Shown here: one piece after another, positions 20,409 through 29,639 of the stretch
How positions within the stretch are numbered: the first letter of the stretch is position 1
Layout of the letters: each line of letters opens with the position of its first letter
DNA from: Hypomesus transpacificus
Lineage: Eukaryota; Chordata; Actinopteri; Osmeriformes; Osmeridae
Assembly (NCBI RefSeq): GCF_021917145.1
Contig: NC_061068.1
Coordinates: forward strand, 3,086,768 to 3,150,767
Length of the DNA stretch: 64,000 nucleotides
Direction: 5' to 3'
Notes under the pieces: generated by a model
Databases searched by the model: none
Seen by the model: the letters and a program-made list of their open reading frames with translations, nothing else
What the model was told of the DNA's origin: nothing
Made by a program: the position numbers and the translations under genes

Positions 20409-23400
20409 GAGACAGAGAGAGAGTCTGTGGACTGCTTTGGCAACTGTGATTAATTTAAACATCCAATAAAGCATTTATAATTGAAATCGATATCAGGAGA
20501 GAGAGAGAGAAGGTCAAGTGAGGAGAGGTAAAGCAAAAGAGAGAGAAAGAGGTGTAGAGAGAGATGTGGAGAGAGAGAGTCACAGTCAACACACAATCAT
20601 CATCAACAGGGGCGCTGTGAGTGCTGCCCGTAACTCACCATGAAGCGCAGGTCGTCAAAGCCGTTGAGCAGCAGCTTGCTCTCGTACTGCGGGAATCCCA
20701 CGCGCTCCAGCCACTCTCCCACCGTCTGGTCCAGCAGGGCCTCCCGGCCGCCCCCTTCTGCTGACACAGGGAAGCGCTTGAGCAGGGAGAAACCGTTCAG
20801 CCGGTAGCAGCGGCACTCAGAGGACGACAGGTGGCATTGCCACATCATCCTGGGGCAGCGTAGGCACCAGGGAAGCAGGCTGGGAGACAGGGTCCAGACC
20901 GGGGGGCCCCGGGGCCCACGAGGGGGGCGGGGGCCGGGCTAGTCTGACACCGGGGGAGGAGAGACCTCCACTGGAGGCCCTGCCCAGCCTTCTTGGGGAA
21001 GATGTGAGGACGGGGTGGGAGGCCAGGGGAGTGAGGACGGGACGGACGCGTGGGCTGTCTCTGGATGTGACTGGACGGGTGTGGGCGCTGTGACAGGGGA
21101 GCTACAGGAGGAGAGGAGCCCGTTTAAATACCGATTCTTGATGAAGTAATTGATATTTATTAAACGGTGGCCATCTGGCATCTGCCACCAAACTGGTACG
21201 CAAGAAATCTCCCGTCTCCGCCTCCCCAAACAGTTAGCTAGGTAGTAGATAGGTAATAAGTAGACAGTAGGTAGATAAGTAAGTGCAAAAAGGGGGTCAT
21301 CTGAGAATGCAGAATATTCTAAACCTTCCGGCCACAAAGCTCCACTAGACAACAGAACTGCCAGCGCAAAGATCTCCGGTTCTAAGTTCNNNNNNNNNNN
21401 NNNNNNNNNNNNNNNNNNNNNNNNNNNNNNNNNNNNNNNNNNNNNNNNNNNNNNNNNNNNNNNNNNNNNNNNNNNNNNNNNNNNNNNNNCATGCAGGATC
21501 ACTGACACACAGCACCTGCCTCTCCTCTGCAGCATGCAGGATCACTGACACACAGCACCTGCCTCTCCTCTGCAGCATCCACCCAGGGTCACTGACACAC
21601 AGCACCTGCCTCTCCTCTGCAGCATGCAGGATCACTGACACACAGCACCTGCCTCTCCTCTGCAGCATGCAGGATCACTGACACACAGCACCTGGCTCTC
21701 CTCTGCAGCATCCACCCAGGATCACTGACACACAGCACCTGGCTCTCCTCTGCAGCATCCACCCAGGATCACTGACACACAGCACCTGGCTCTCCTCTGC
21801 AGCATGCAGGATCACTGACACACAGCACCTGGCTCTCCTCTGCAGCATCCACCCAGGATCACTGACACACAGCACCTGCCTCTCCTCTGCAGCATCCACC
21901 CAGGATCACTGACACACAGCACCTGGCTCTCCTCTGCAGCATCCACCCAGGATCACTGACACACAGCACCTGCCTCTCCTCTGCAGCATGCAGGATCACT
22001 GACACACAGCACCTGGCTCTCCTTTGCAGCATACAGGATCACTGACACACAGCACCTGGCTCTCCTCTGCAGCATGCAGGATCACTGACACACAGCACCT
22101 GGCTCTCCTCTGCAGCATCCACCCAGGATCACTGACACACAGCACCTGGCTCTCCTCTGCAGCATGCAGGATCACTGACACACAGCACCTGCCTCTCCTC
22201 TGCAGCATCCACCCAGGGTCACTGACACACAGCACCTGGCTCTCCTCTGCAGCATCCACCCAGGATCACTGACACACAGCACCTGGCTCTCCTCTGCAGC
22301 ATCCACCCAGGATCACTGACACACAGCACCTGGCTCTCCTCTGCAGCATGCAGGATCACTGACACACAGCACCTGCCTCTCCTCTGCAGCATACAGGATC
22401 ACTGACACACAGCACCTGGCTCTCCTCTGCAGCATGCAGGATCACTGACACACAGCACCTGCCTCTCCTCTGCAGCATACAGGATCACTGACACACAGCA
22501 CCTGGCTCTCCTCTGCAGCATGCAGGATCACTGACACACAGCACCTGCCTCTCCTCTGCAGCATCCACCCAGGATCACTGACACACAGCACCTGGCTCTC
22601 CTCTGCAGCATGCAGGATCACTGACACACAGCACCTGCCTCTCCTCTGCAGCATGCAGGGTCACTGACACACAGCACCTGGCTCTCCTCTGCAGCATCCA
22701 CCCAGGATCACTGACACACAGCACCTGCCTCTCCTCTGCAGCATGTAGGATCACTGACACACAGCACCTGGCTCTCCTCTGCAGCATGTAGGATCACTGA
22801 CACACAGCACCTGCCTCTCCTCTGCAGCATGCAGGATCACTGACACACAGCACCTGGCTTACTGACAGAAAAGTGACTTCAGAATTGGGTTTCTCTGAAA
22901 GTGGAGACACCCCCTACACACTTCAGTTAACAGCATTTGCACACCGAGCTGAATGGGATTGTTTCCTCACCTATAAGGATGAATGAGTACTCGTATCTCT
23001 ATGATAGCAGGTTGGCCCCATAGAGATTCTGTTCATAGCTGACCTTGATCTGACCTTGACACCATAACATGAACATCTTACATAACTCAGGGCTTGTGAG
23101 CGTCATGCACGTGCAAGTTCCCCAGCATCCCAACCAGATGGGATGTGACACGTGACAAATCAAACTCACCTGAGGGTGTGGGTGGCTGGTCACCGGACAA
23201 CTCGATGCCTTCTCCAATCAGGTTCATGATTTTCTCAATCTGAGGGGGAAGAAGAGGAACAGGAAGTGAGGTCACACCTCAAGGAACAATTGTGAGATAA
23301 TTTATTCCCCAAAACATTTGGAAACATTTAAATTGTCGGTACAGTTAACAAAAGACAGTAATGGTTTTTGAAATTACTATGTTGTATCATGTTACAGGTT

Positions 23401-25332
23401 TTAGGAAGATGTGTCCCATGTGTGTCATGAAGACCCCGAGAGAGGGGGGAGGTGAGTGGTGTTCTGGGTGAGGCCGGGGGGGCCGGGGGAGCCGGGGGAG
23501 CCGGGGGGGGCGGGGGGGTCTGGGGAGGTGGCAGGCCAGCAGGGCTGGTTTGAGGTAATGGAATAAGAGCAGACGTGGAACGTTGATGGGGTCTTAACAT
23601 CCCCAGTCAGCAGAAACAGAGGGAGCTGTTCAGGACTGCAGGACAGGAGGATCAATCTGTGCAGCAGACACACCATCTGCAGCCACGACAACACTATGGA
23701 TCCAAACCAGCATCCATCCTGACTAAACCATCAGAGGAGACAGAGAGAGGGAGGGAGAGAGAGAGAGACTGATGTAGGGAGAGAGAGAAGGAGAGGGAGG
23801 GAGAGAGAGACTGATGTAGGGATAGAGAGAAAGAGAGGGAGGGAGAGACTGATGTAGGGATAGAGAGAGAGAGAAGGAGAGGGAGGGAGAGAGAGGGGGA
23901 GAAAAGGGAGGGAGAGAGAGACTGATATAGGGATAGAGAGAGAGAAGGAGAGGGAGGGAGAGAGAGACTGATATAGGGATAGAGAGAGAGAAGGAGGGAG
24001 AGAGAGACTGATATAGGGAGAGAGAGAGAGAGAAAGAGAGAAGGAGAGGGAAGGAGAGAGAGGGGGAGAAGAGGGAGGGAGGGAGAGAGTGTGAGAGAGA
24101 GATGGATAGAGGGAGAGATATACTGTGACTGACTAACTCATCTATACTGTGACTGTCTCTAACTGTACTGTGACTGCCTCTAACTCATCTATACTGTGAC
24201 TGCCTCTAACTGTACTGTGACTGCCTCTAACTCATCTATACTGTGACTGCCTCTAACTGTACTGTGACTGCCTCAACTCATCTATACTGTGACTGCCTCT
24301 AACTCATCTATACTGTGACTGCCTCTAACTCATCTATACTGTGACTGCCTCTAAGCTACCTACCCTAGTGTAACCAGGAATTTTGTTCCACCCTGTGATG
24401 TCATCTGCATATTGTCTAGCAAAAAACCCTGAAAAGCTCAATCTGTCTCTCAGCACAGACACAGAGAGAGTTCTGTGATGTAATATTTAGTGTTTGGAAA
24501 AGCCTGATGCACTTTGCTAGTGGCATCAACACTCAGAAAAAAACGTGATTCATTTGGAAGTCAGACACTAGGGACGCCTGGCTCCTGCCTGCAGACCTTC
24601 TGCCTGCAGACCTTCTGCCTGCAGCCCTTCTGCCTGCAGCCAAACCCCGCTCCTGTCTTGTACTCTGAATCCCAGATCCCTCCAACATCCCTCCCATCTC
24701 CCTCCCATCTCCCTCCTATCTCCCTCCTACATGAACACACAGGTCCTCATTACGGCCCCCCAAAAATGTTTTAATTCAAAAGATCTAGAATGCAGAATCA
24801 GAGTGGCGTTAACTGGCCCGTCCCCATTACACCCCCCCAGTACTGCACTCACCAGGCGCGGGGGGGGGGGGGGGGGGGGGGGGGGAATTAGCTGGAGGGC
24901 AATGGTAAGAGTTTTTTTAAAACCTTGCAGCTATTAAAAGCCTAGCTTTCACAGCTGAACACATCAGAAGATCTCCACAGCCTCGACAAGATCCTGCTGC
25001 TGTGTAGGCAGCAGTGTAACACACAACACAGTCATGAAGCGTGCTATTTGTATATTGTGAATAACATTACCCCTTGTTAAATATAGATTTAAAGGCAAAA
25101 ATAGGCTGGATTCCATCCACCATGGCTGAGGAGGACTGGAGCATCTCAGCATCCTGGTGTTTCCTGCCTCACTGGTGGTGACCTCGTTTCTGGCATCTCA
25201 TACAGAGATGAGATACGCAGAGAAACTCAGCTACCATGAAACCTTCAGGGATCCCTGTTAGATTGTCTCGGTGCTGGCTAGAGTCTCAGCCCTGCTAGGA
25301 ATAATTCTAATCTCTAATTGAAGAGAGTGATG

Positions 25333-25366
<34 letters not shown>

Positions 25367-28300
25367 GAGAGAGAGAGAGAAAGAGAGAGGGGGGGGGGGG
25401 GGAAGGGGGAGGGAAAAGAGAGGGAGCATTAGGTAAAGAGAGAGATGTAGAGAGAAGATAAAGCACAATTAAGTGTAGGGGCTTATTAAGAGGACTACAA
25501 TGAACTGCGCTAATCTCATGGTGATCGTCCTGTACTCTGAGCCGATAAATTGTTAATCTTTTTACAGAGCACTTCAATTTCACCTGCTGTGGAGCCCGTA
25601 GAGCAACAGTCCCTCACCAGGCTGGGTCCCTCACCAGGCTGGGTCCCTCACCAGACTGGGTCCCTCACCAGACTGGGTCCCTCACCAGGCTGGGTCCCTC
25701 ACCAGGCTGGGTCTCTCACCAGACTGGGTCCCTCACCAGGCTGGGTCCCTCACCAGGCTGGGTCCCTCACCAGACTGGGTCCCTCACCAGACTGGGTCCC
25801 TCACCAGGCTGGGTCCCTCACCAGGCTGGGTCTCTCACCAGACTGGGTCCCTCACCAGGCTGGGTCCCTCACCAGACTGGGTCCCCCATTTGATCATTAA
25901 ACTCAACTTTTAAAATGAGTTGCCTGGAGCTGTTTGAGTTGACGAACCGGAGGTGTTGAGTAAACTACACCTCAGATGCTGCTCAGTCAGGCGCTTCAAA
26001 GTGACAAGAAACGGTTTCGCTTTGGAGGAACGCTGAAGAGTATAATGTGAAGGAGCTATAGGCTTACTAAAATATATATATTTACTAAAATACGTCAAAA
26101 TATTTGTTATCATGAGCGTCTGTCCGAGAGTACGGTAAGAGGCCCCTTTAATCTTCTCCCATATGTGCACATTCCTGATGATCACATTAAACTATGGGCT
26201 TAGGGTTGAATGGCAGTATGCAGCCATTAAAGCGCTTAACCCAATTAGCAATAACAAGCCGCACTCCCTGCCCAGAGCTCCCTGCTGATGTGACATCATC
26301 ACTCTGCTCTGATCCTACAAGCTCCACAGGGTAAACCTAGCAGCCGTGTCTCGAATGAAGTAGCGGGCAAAATGTCACTTACCCAATCCTTTCTCCCTCT
26401 CCTGTGCCCTCCCCTACCTGTGTTTCCTGGGGAAAGTCTCCTGGGTTTGTGATACATGCCTGCGTATCACCAGACTACACCACTGATGAGGTCTGTGTCT
26501 GGTACGAACAGTTGCAGTTGGCCTTGGAACAAGGACACACGGTCCATCGGGATCTCCAAACCCCAGTGGAGATATCCGGCTGCTTGTTCCAACTCTATTG
26601 TGCAAAGTTAAAACTGTTGGCCTACTACTGTAGTGTAATTGTCCCCCATCTAAACAATTGCCTGATGTGGTCTAGCGTAGCGTAGTGTAGTTTACTGTAG
26701 CCTAGCGTTGCCTGAAGTCTAGCACAGCCCAGTACAGTAGTAGGCTACTGTCAGTGCGTAGCCTAGCGTGGCCTATCATAGCATAGCATAAGTTAGCAAC
26801 AACAACAGCTGGCTACAAGAAGACCACCACAAAAGAGTTCCAGACAAAGGCTGACCTGATAAAACCATGCGCCAGGGATGTTAAGATCCTCTGTAGTCAT
26901 CTGTCTTCAATCAATGTCTTTTGATGTGAACAAGCCCCAATCACAACCTGATTGGTCCGCGTGCATTTGTGCGTGCTTGTGTGTGTATATGTGCATGTGT
27001 GTGTGTGCTTGTGTGTGTATATGTGCATGTGTGTGCTTGTGTGTGTATATGTGCATGTGTGTGCTTGTGTGTGTATATGTGCATGTGTGTGTGTGCTTGT
27101 GTGTGTATATGTGCATGTGTGTGCTTGTGTGTGTATATGTGCATGTGTGTGTGTGCTTGTGTGTGTATATGTGCATGTGTGTGCTTGTGTGTGTATATGT
27201 GCATGTGTGTGCTTGTGTGTGTATATGTGCATGTGTGTGTGTGCTTGTGTGTGTATATGTGCATGTGTGTGCTTGTGTGTGTATATGTGCATGTGAGTGT
27301 GTGTGTATCCTGTGCTCTCTCTGTCTCTACTTCTCTCTCAGATCAAGAGGAGGGGTTGTTCACATTCTAAGCGCTTGCCCCAGCCCCAGCCCCAGCCTCA
27401 GCCTCAGCCTCAGCCCCAGCCTCAGCATCAGCCTCAGTTCCAATAAACTCTCAACATTTGGAAGAGGAATAGACACTCAGGGGGCAGCTGCAAAACAGGA
27501 TGCCCTTGAGAACAGGACGCCCCACCCTGCCAGACCAGTCTGAGTAAACAGTTTTTCAGACTGGGGGGTGGGGGGCAGGTGGGGGAGGGCAGGGGGGAGG
27601 GGCGGGCAGGGTTAGGTCGGGACTGGGGGAGGAGGAAGTGCTGCCAAAATTGAAGTGAGCACTGTCGCCTTTCACTACAGACCCTGGAGCGGAGCGGGAG
27701 AGGCAGGGGAGGCAGGAGAGGCAGGGGAGGCAGGGGAGGCAGAGAGAGGAGAGGGGTACAGTGAAGCCGGAGCGTGGGTAGACCCCATGTGAAGCCAGCT
27801 GAGGGGATAAGGAGTGACAGCACAAGGCCAATTAGCCCCGTGTGTGCAGGGCAGCGGGGGGGGGGGGAACAGGGCACTCATGCATTCAGCAGCTCCTGCC
27901 CTCAGGCTCTCTGCCCTGACAGCCTGACTGGGCCAGGAGAGAGCTCTGGACGCCTACATCTCCTGCTGCTCTTCGTCCTCTCCAGACTCCTGCATGTTAT
28001 TCTGTCCTCTCTTTTCCTCTCTCTCGGTCACAGTGTCCTCCCTCCCTCTTTCCCCTCCTTCTGTCCATCCCTACATGTTTTCCTCGGCACCAGAGCAGAA
28101 TCATTACCTCATCCCACTCGGAGGCGAAGGAAGGCGAGTGCTCCACCCTCTGCTGGTCCTGCTGCCCCGAGCTGCAGTCGAACACAGACCCTCCGCGGCA
28201 TCCCAGAGCGCCATCCTCCTCCGCCTGCGGCCACACCAACAGGTCCGAGTCAGACTTGGACAGGCTGCGGGTCAGCTTCAGCACCCCAGGCGGCCTGAGC

Positions 28301-28462
28301 CTGACGGCGGGCACGGTCTCAGGCGAGTCCCTGGTCTCGGCCCTCTGGCTGGGGGCCACCTTGGCATGCGTGGTGTCAGCCTCCTTAGGGGCTGGCTCCA
28401 TGTTTACGTCCGGGTCGGGTCGGGGGGGTGTCTGTGCTGGAGGCACCAGGCCCAGGCCTGTC
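6288..28462 (-). CDS. anks1a: ANKS1A (Odin), C-terminal half: linker, SAM1, SAM2, PTB
   Basis: Scaffold protein of endosomes and ER exit sites; known family partners are Eph receptors (through SAM) and EGFR (through PTB). Exons in transcript order: 28462-28108, 23239-23170, 20760-20639, 15883-15785, 15519-15373, 14852-14744, 13803-13645, 12977-12840, 11919-11848, 11229-11146, 10335-10198, 10013-9837 and 6407-6288 (stop TGA). Phases agree at every junction except 14744/13803. SAM1 has [13 protein letters not shown] and [16 protein letters not shown]2 has NLWELEIVN and [15 protein letters not shown] has [27 protein letters not shown] and [16 protein letters not shown]; the end is [26 protein letters not shown] and IETKASRPV favour ANKS1A over ANKS1B. 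Ankyrin repeats are not found in the window. Confidence 0.93.
6412..6715 (+). repeat. GGGGA-rich purine array abutting the last ANKS1A acceptor
   Basis: Irregular GGGGAGG/GAGAGGGG units. Read on the gene strand this is an approximately 300-base pyrimidine tract ending at the acceptor CCCTGGCAG. Confidence 0.9.
6765..6985. repeat. (CA)n-rich intronic stretch
   Basis: Interrupted ACACAC and CACACAGA units mixed with a short CTCTCTCT tract. Confidence 0.8.
7500..8188 (+). repeat. Two neighbouring GGAGG minisatellites
   Basis: At 7500-7665, units of about 33 bp around GATGATGGAGGGAGGATGGA. At 7675-8188, about seven units of roughly 75-80 bp that share GAGACCTGGACTGCAGGGCT and AACAGAGGTCAGGGTGAGG. 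Both are in an ANKS1A intron. Confidence 0.9.
8298..8451 (+). repeat. 42-bp minisatellite, open reading in both directions
   Basis: About four units containing CAGCAGAAGAAGAAGGAACT and GCTGAAACGTTACAAAGG. As 42 is a multiple of three, one frame gives a highly charged 14-residue repeat ([14 protein letters not shown]). It is intronic and antisense to ANKS1A. Confidence 0.9.
9113..9578 (+). repeat. 12/18-bp pyrimidine minisatellite
   Basis: Units CTCCACCCTGCT and CTCTGCCTCCAC in changing order. Long open frames on both strands here come from the repeat. Confidence 0.9.
9729..9822. repeat. (CA)n microsatellite beside an ANKS1A donor
   Basis: Interrupted CACACA tract ending 15-20 bases downstream of the donor at 9836. 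Confidence 0.8.
9837..10013 (-). CDS. anks1a: ANKS1A exon: end of PTB domain and tail
   Basis: 59 codons. Starts [20 protein letters not shown], the C-terminal helix of the PTB fold, and ends [14 protein letters not shown]...RRTT at donor ACA|GTTAGT, a non-optimal but usable site. Joining to the last exon gives RRTT-IGPLEED, matching the family layout. Confidence 0.88.
10198..10335 (-). CDS. anks1a: ANKS1A exon: PTB core
   Basis: 46 codons beginning [20 protein letters not shown] and ending [13 protein letters not shown], donor GTG|GTGAGT. Its acceptor CTGTTCCTCCAG is the last member of a long array of near-identical copies upstream (10331-11043). Confidence 0.92.
10331..11043 (-). repeat. 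30-bp minisatellite of copied 3' splice sites (24 units)
   Basis: On the gene strand each unit contains CTGTTCCTCCAG|AC, the same sequence as the real acceptor of the PTB exon at 10335. All units are 30 bp except one of 29 bp near 10795. The first 15 units next to the exon stay in its frame and encode [10 protein letters not shown]. The array fills about 710 of the 810 bases of this intron. Confidence 0.95.
11146..11229 (-). CDS. anks1a: ANKS1A exon: PTB strand region
   Basis: 28 codons, [20 protein letters not shown] then RFIDAATK, acceptor TTTTCTCAG and donor AAG|GTAAGA. The family has [18 protein letters not shown] here. Confidence 0.92.
11235..11690 (+). repeat. GGGAA/GGTGGA purine array abutting an ANKS1A acceptor
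   Basis: Units GGGGAAGGGAGGGGAGGTGG in changing arrangement. On the gene strand it is a long pyrimidine tract running into the acceptor TTTTCTCAG before 11229. Confidence 0.92.
11848..11919 (-). CDS. anks1a: ANKS1A exon: start of PTB fold
   Basis: 24 codons, [20 protein letters not shown] then AKIR, donor AGG|GTAGAT. YLGSM is the signature first strand of PTB domains. Confidence 0.92.
12215..12835 (-). repeat. 14-bp minisatellite abutting an ANKS1A donor
   Basis: On the gene strand the unit is CCTGTCATCCTCAC with CCTGTCACATCCTCAC variants, about 40 copies. It starts directly after the donor GTGGGTCACC at 12839, as if the intron start itself was amplified. Confidence 0.92.
12840..12977 (-). 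CDS. anks1a: ANKS1A exon: linker into PTB
   Basis: 46 codons, [20 protein letters not shown] through [18 protein letters not shown], acceptor CCCCCGCAG and donor AGC|GTGGGT. Tandem arrays lie directly on both sides. Confidence 0.9.
12982..13588 (+). repeat. GAGAGGGG purine array abutting an ANKS1A acceptor
   Basis: Units GAGGAGAGAGGGGG with occasional GAGCGTGGGG. Read on the gene strand, an approximately 600-base CT-tract leads into the acceptor before 12977 and occupies almost the whole intron between 12978 and 13644. Confidence 0.92.
13645..13803 (-). CDS. anks1a: ANKS1A exon: disordered linker after SAM2
   Basis: 53 codons, [20 protein letters not shown] then [15 protein letters not shown], donor GTT|GTCAGT. 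The family has QDLLSQ..SPLSQ and RSADLLLP..GRRR in the same order. It needs a phase-0 entry, whereas the visible upstream donor leaves phase 1. Confidence 0.85.
13807..13873. repeat. CA-repeat abutting an ANKS1A acceptor
   Basis: Interrupted CACACACGGA units; on the gene strand a GT-repeat takes the place of the pyrimidine tract before 13803. Confidence 0.85.
14262..14722 (+). repeat. 16-24-bp minisatellite rich in TGATGTCA/AGTGACAG
   Basis: Units GTGATGTCATAGTGACAGCT, changing to GTGCTGTCCTGGTGCAGGCC toward the right. It ends about 20 bases from the ANKS1A donor at 14743. Many units contain TGATGTCA, one mismatch from a CRE. Confidence 0.9.
14744..14852 (-). CDS. anks1a: ANKS1A exon: second half of SAM2
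   Basis: [20 protein letters not shown] then [16 protein letters not shown], acceptor CTCCGCAG and donor CAGG|GTGAGG, leaving phase 1. The sequence [12 protein letters not shown] is a family hallmark. Confidence 0.9.
15187..15312 (+). repeat. GGAGA purine tract
   Basis: Irregular GAGGAGAGGAGAGGAGGAG in the intron just downstream of the SAM2 first-half exon. Confidence 0.85.
15373..15519 (-). CDS. anks1a: ANKS1A exon: first half of SAM2
   Basis: 49 codons, [49 protein letters not shown]. Acceptor CCTCCAG and donor AAC|GTGAGG; phase 0 both ends. Confidence 0.92.
15527..15782 (+). repeat. GAGGAGGGGTTA array filling a whole intron
   Basis: Units GGAGGAGGGGTTAGAGGAGG span essentially the complete 265-base intron between the two SAM exons (15520-15784), so acceptor and donor both touch the array. 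Confidence 0.92.
15785..15883 (-). CDS. anks1a: ANKS1A exon: second half of SAM1
   Basis: 33 codons, [20 protein letters not shown] then [13 protein letters not shown]. Acceptor GTGTGTAG and donor AAG|GTACCT. The acceptor's pyrimidine tract is replaced by a GT-repeat. Confidence 0.92.
15888..15957. repeat. (CA)n microsatellite abutting the SAM1 acceptor
   Basis: About 30 CA units; on the gene strand (TG)n runs into GTGTGTAG|GGC. Confidence 0.92.
16234..16358 (+). repeat. GAGAGGA tract
   Basis: Irregular GAGAGGAGAGA units, interrupted by GATTGAGGA. Confidence 0.8.
16583..17098 (+). repeat. 49/54-bp minisatellite
   Basis: About ten units beginning CATGGAACACAGAGCTGCTC and ending GGGCTGCAGCTAG. 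Two length classes differ by one extra CTGCT. Confidence 0.92.
18741..19310. mobile_element. Probable hAT-like non-autonomous DNA transposon (MITE)
   Basis: The left end, TGACCCCTTTTCCATCAA, is matched in inverted form by the right end, TTGGTGGAAAGGGGGTATCA. Subterminal GAACCAGTTC/GAACCGG motifs occur near both ends. About 570 bp, with no coding capacity. CCCCTTTTCCACCAA-type termini are common in fish hAT elements; I could not find a clear target-site duplication. Confidence 0.5.
19636..20030 (+). repeat. 7-bp minisatellite (CATGGTG/CATGGAG/TATGGAG)
   Basis: More than fifty heptamers with interleaved variants. Because 7 is not a multiple of 3 and no unit order makes a stop, frames stay open on both strands. 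Confidence 0.95.
20265..20425 (+). repeat. GA-rich tract with 19-bp GAGAGAT units
   Basis: GGGGTAGAGAGAGAGTGAGA repeated, then (GA)n. Confidence 0.88.
20639..20848 (-). CDS. anks1a: ANKS1A SAM1 exon, including an alternative short-isoform start
   Basis: From the ATG at 20848 the frame reads [40 protein letters not shown], then SAM1 [20 protein letters not shown] and NGFDDLRFM, donor [17 protein letters not shown] and LLKRFP match the start of short AIDA-1 isoforms of ANKS1B. For the long form an internal acceptor CCCTGTGTCAG|CA at 20761/20760 gives the phase that fits the exon at 23170. GC-rich sequence at 20880-20960 upstream may be the internal promoter. Confidence 0.85.
21390..21489. other. 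Assembly gap (100 N)
   Basis: Exactly 100 N at the left edge of the 43/47-bp array, a conventional placeholder. True length of the array is therefore unknown. Confidence 0.99.
21490..22857 (+). repeat. 43/47-bp minisatellite (about 30 units), left end lost in gap
   Basis: Units ATGCAGGATCACTGACACAC or ATCCACCCAGGATCACTGAC, followed by ACAGCACCTGCCTCTCCTCT and GCAGC. Two headers (GCAGG and CCACCCAGG) and a C/G site in the middle alternate along the array. Each unit has CTCTCCTCTGCAG, a good acceptor on the + strand, antisense to ANKS1A. Confidence 0.95.
23170..23239 (-). CDS. anks1a: ANKS1A exon: linker before SAM1
   Basis: [20 protein letters not shown] then TPS, acceptor CCCCCTCAG and donor TCAG|GTGAGT, leaving phase 1. 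The family has EIEKIM..IGEGI directly before SAM1. Confidence 0.88.
23740..24115 (+). repeat. GAGA array with GACTGATGTAGGGA units
   Basis: GAGAGGGAGGGAGAGAGA units, interrupted by GACTGATATAGGGATA at intervals. Confidence 0.88.
24121..24355 (+). repeat. 26/46-bp minisatellite (ACTGTGACTGCCTCTAACT)
   Basis: ACTGTGACTGCCTCTAACTC and ATCTAT or GT spacers alternate about ten times. Confidence 0.9.
24860..24885 (+). repeat. G26 homopolymer
   Basis: Uninterrupted G run after CAGGCGC. Confidence 0.95.
25605..25885 (+). repeat. 17-bp minisatellite
   Basis: About sixteen units of CTCACCAGGCTGGGTCC with an A/G variant (CCAGACTGG). Confidence 0.92.
26966..27305 (+). repeat. TG-rich minisatellite
   Basis: Units GTGTGCTTGTGTGTGTATAT + GTGCAT, about thirteen copies, with 26- and 30-bp forms. 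Confidence 0.92.
27376..27436 (+). repeat. 6-bp repeat CAGCCC/CAGCCT
   Basis: About ten hexamers, CAGCCCCAGCCTCAG. Confidence 0.9.
28108..28462 (-). CDS. anks1a: ANKS1A exon: serine-rich linker (most N-terminal exon seen)
   Basis: It contains [15 protein letters not shown] and ends [10 protein letters not shown] at donor GAG|GTAATG; both are family hallmarks. The 5' edge is uncertain: CTACACAG near 28463 is the best acceptor, with CTCCAG near 28436 as an alternative. The upstream part is Pro-rich ([12 protein letters not shown]). Confidence 0.82.
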
Positions 28463-29359
28463 CTGTGTAGATGGGGTGGTCAGGGCGTAGAGGCCAGGGG
28501 AACACAGCTGATCCAGGGTTCTCTCTCTAGCTCCTCCTCGTCTCCTGGCTGAGGAAAGCAGGCAGACACAGAGAAGGATGTAAGACAACGGAGCAACAGG
28601 AAAAGATCTCCGTCTGCGACGCCCCTGACACGGGCCGCCTGCACACACTCCAGCTTAGTGCCTGCACTCCTGCTTGGTGGAGAGGGAGCGTGGAACAGAC
28701 AGGCTTGTTGTGTGTGGATCTGATTCATATCTCCTGGGTCCACCCACTACTGGTATCCTGCTTACCCCCGCCCCGCCCCTCCCCGCCCCTCTCCGCCCCG
28801 CCCCTCCACCCCCCTCCGTGCCCAGTGACGGCCTCATAAGAGTTTCTTTCCTCTGCTCTTCCTCCCTCGACTCTCTCGGGCTCTCTTCCCCTCACGTCCT
28901 GTGCCCCAGCACAGACCAGGACGCTCAGGTTTCAGAAGCACCAGGAACACCAGTCCCACCAGGATGGTAGCAAACTGAAGACCGAGTGAGATACGACATG
29001 AAACACTACATAAAACAAGCACACATCAGCCCTCCACGCCCCCCCCCCCCCCACACACACAAACACACTAATCTGATCATAGCTTTGAAAACATACATTA
29101 TACTCAATTATACACAATACTTTAAAAAAGAGAGCAGTTTCAAAACTAAACAAATACAAGCGCCTTTAGTTAGTCAATCTAAATGAGTTAAAGCAGTTTG
29201 CACAGCATCATCTGACACATCCAGTCTCCCCTGTGAACCAAACCTGCTCTTCCATACCGGTTCCTGTGTTGTTCCTCTCTCTTGTCTCAGTGTAAAGTCC
29301 TGGTTTGTCCTGTAATATTTGGTGATGTCTGTGCTGTCCTGTGTCCTTTGCGTCCTCAG

Positions 29360-29512
29360 TGCTGTCCCTGTGCTGTGTTGTCCTCTGTGGAGCTCTGTGC
29401 TGTCCCTGTGCTGTGTTGTCCTCTGTGGAGCTCTGTGCTGTCCCTGTGCTGTGTTGTCCTCTGTGGAGCTCTGTGCTGTCCCTGTGCTGTCTTGTGCTCT
29501 GTGGAGCTCTGT
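29360..29512 (+). repeat. 38-bp minisatellite x4
   Basis: GCTGTCCCTGTGCTGTGTTG followed by TCCTCTGTGGAGCTCTGT, four units. Confidence 0.92.
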
Positions 29513-29639
29513 CCGTCTCCCTGGTCGTCTGCAGACTCCCAGAGCTGAGGAACGCTGTGATCCCTGTCTGAGGAGCGGAGGATCCTGGGCCTCAGACTGA
29601 CAGCTGGGATAATCAGGTTACTGACGCACTGTGTGTCTG

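Noticed and set aside
20939..21102. Pro/Ser-rich frame after CTCCTGTAG upstream of the SAM1 exon
   Set aside because: It could be read as an ANKS1A exon from 23170, but that frame ends in TGA overlapping the MMWQ start and lacks a donor; it is better explained as promoter or 5'UTR sequence of the short isoform.
28834..29022. Hydrophobic peptide FATILVGLVFLVLLKP on -
   Set aside because: Looks like a membrane segment, but lacks a plausible exon border or start, and the rest is Arg/Lys low complexity.
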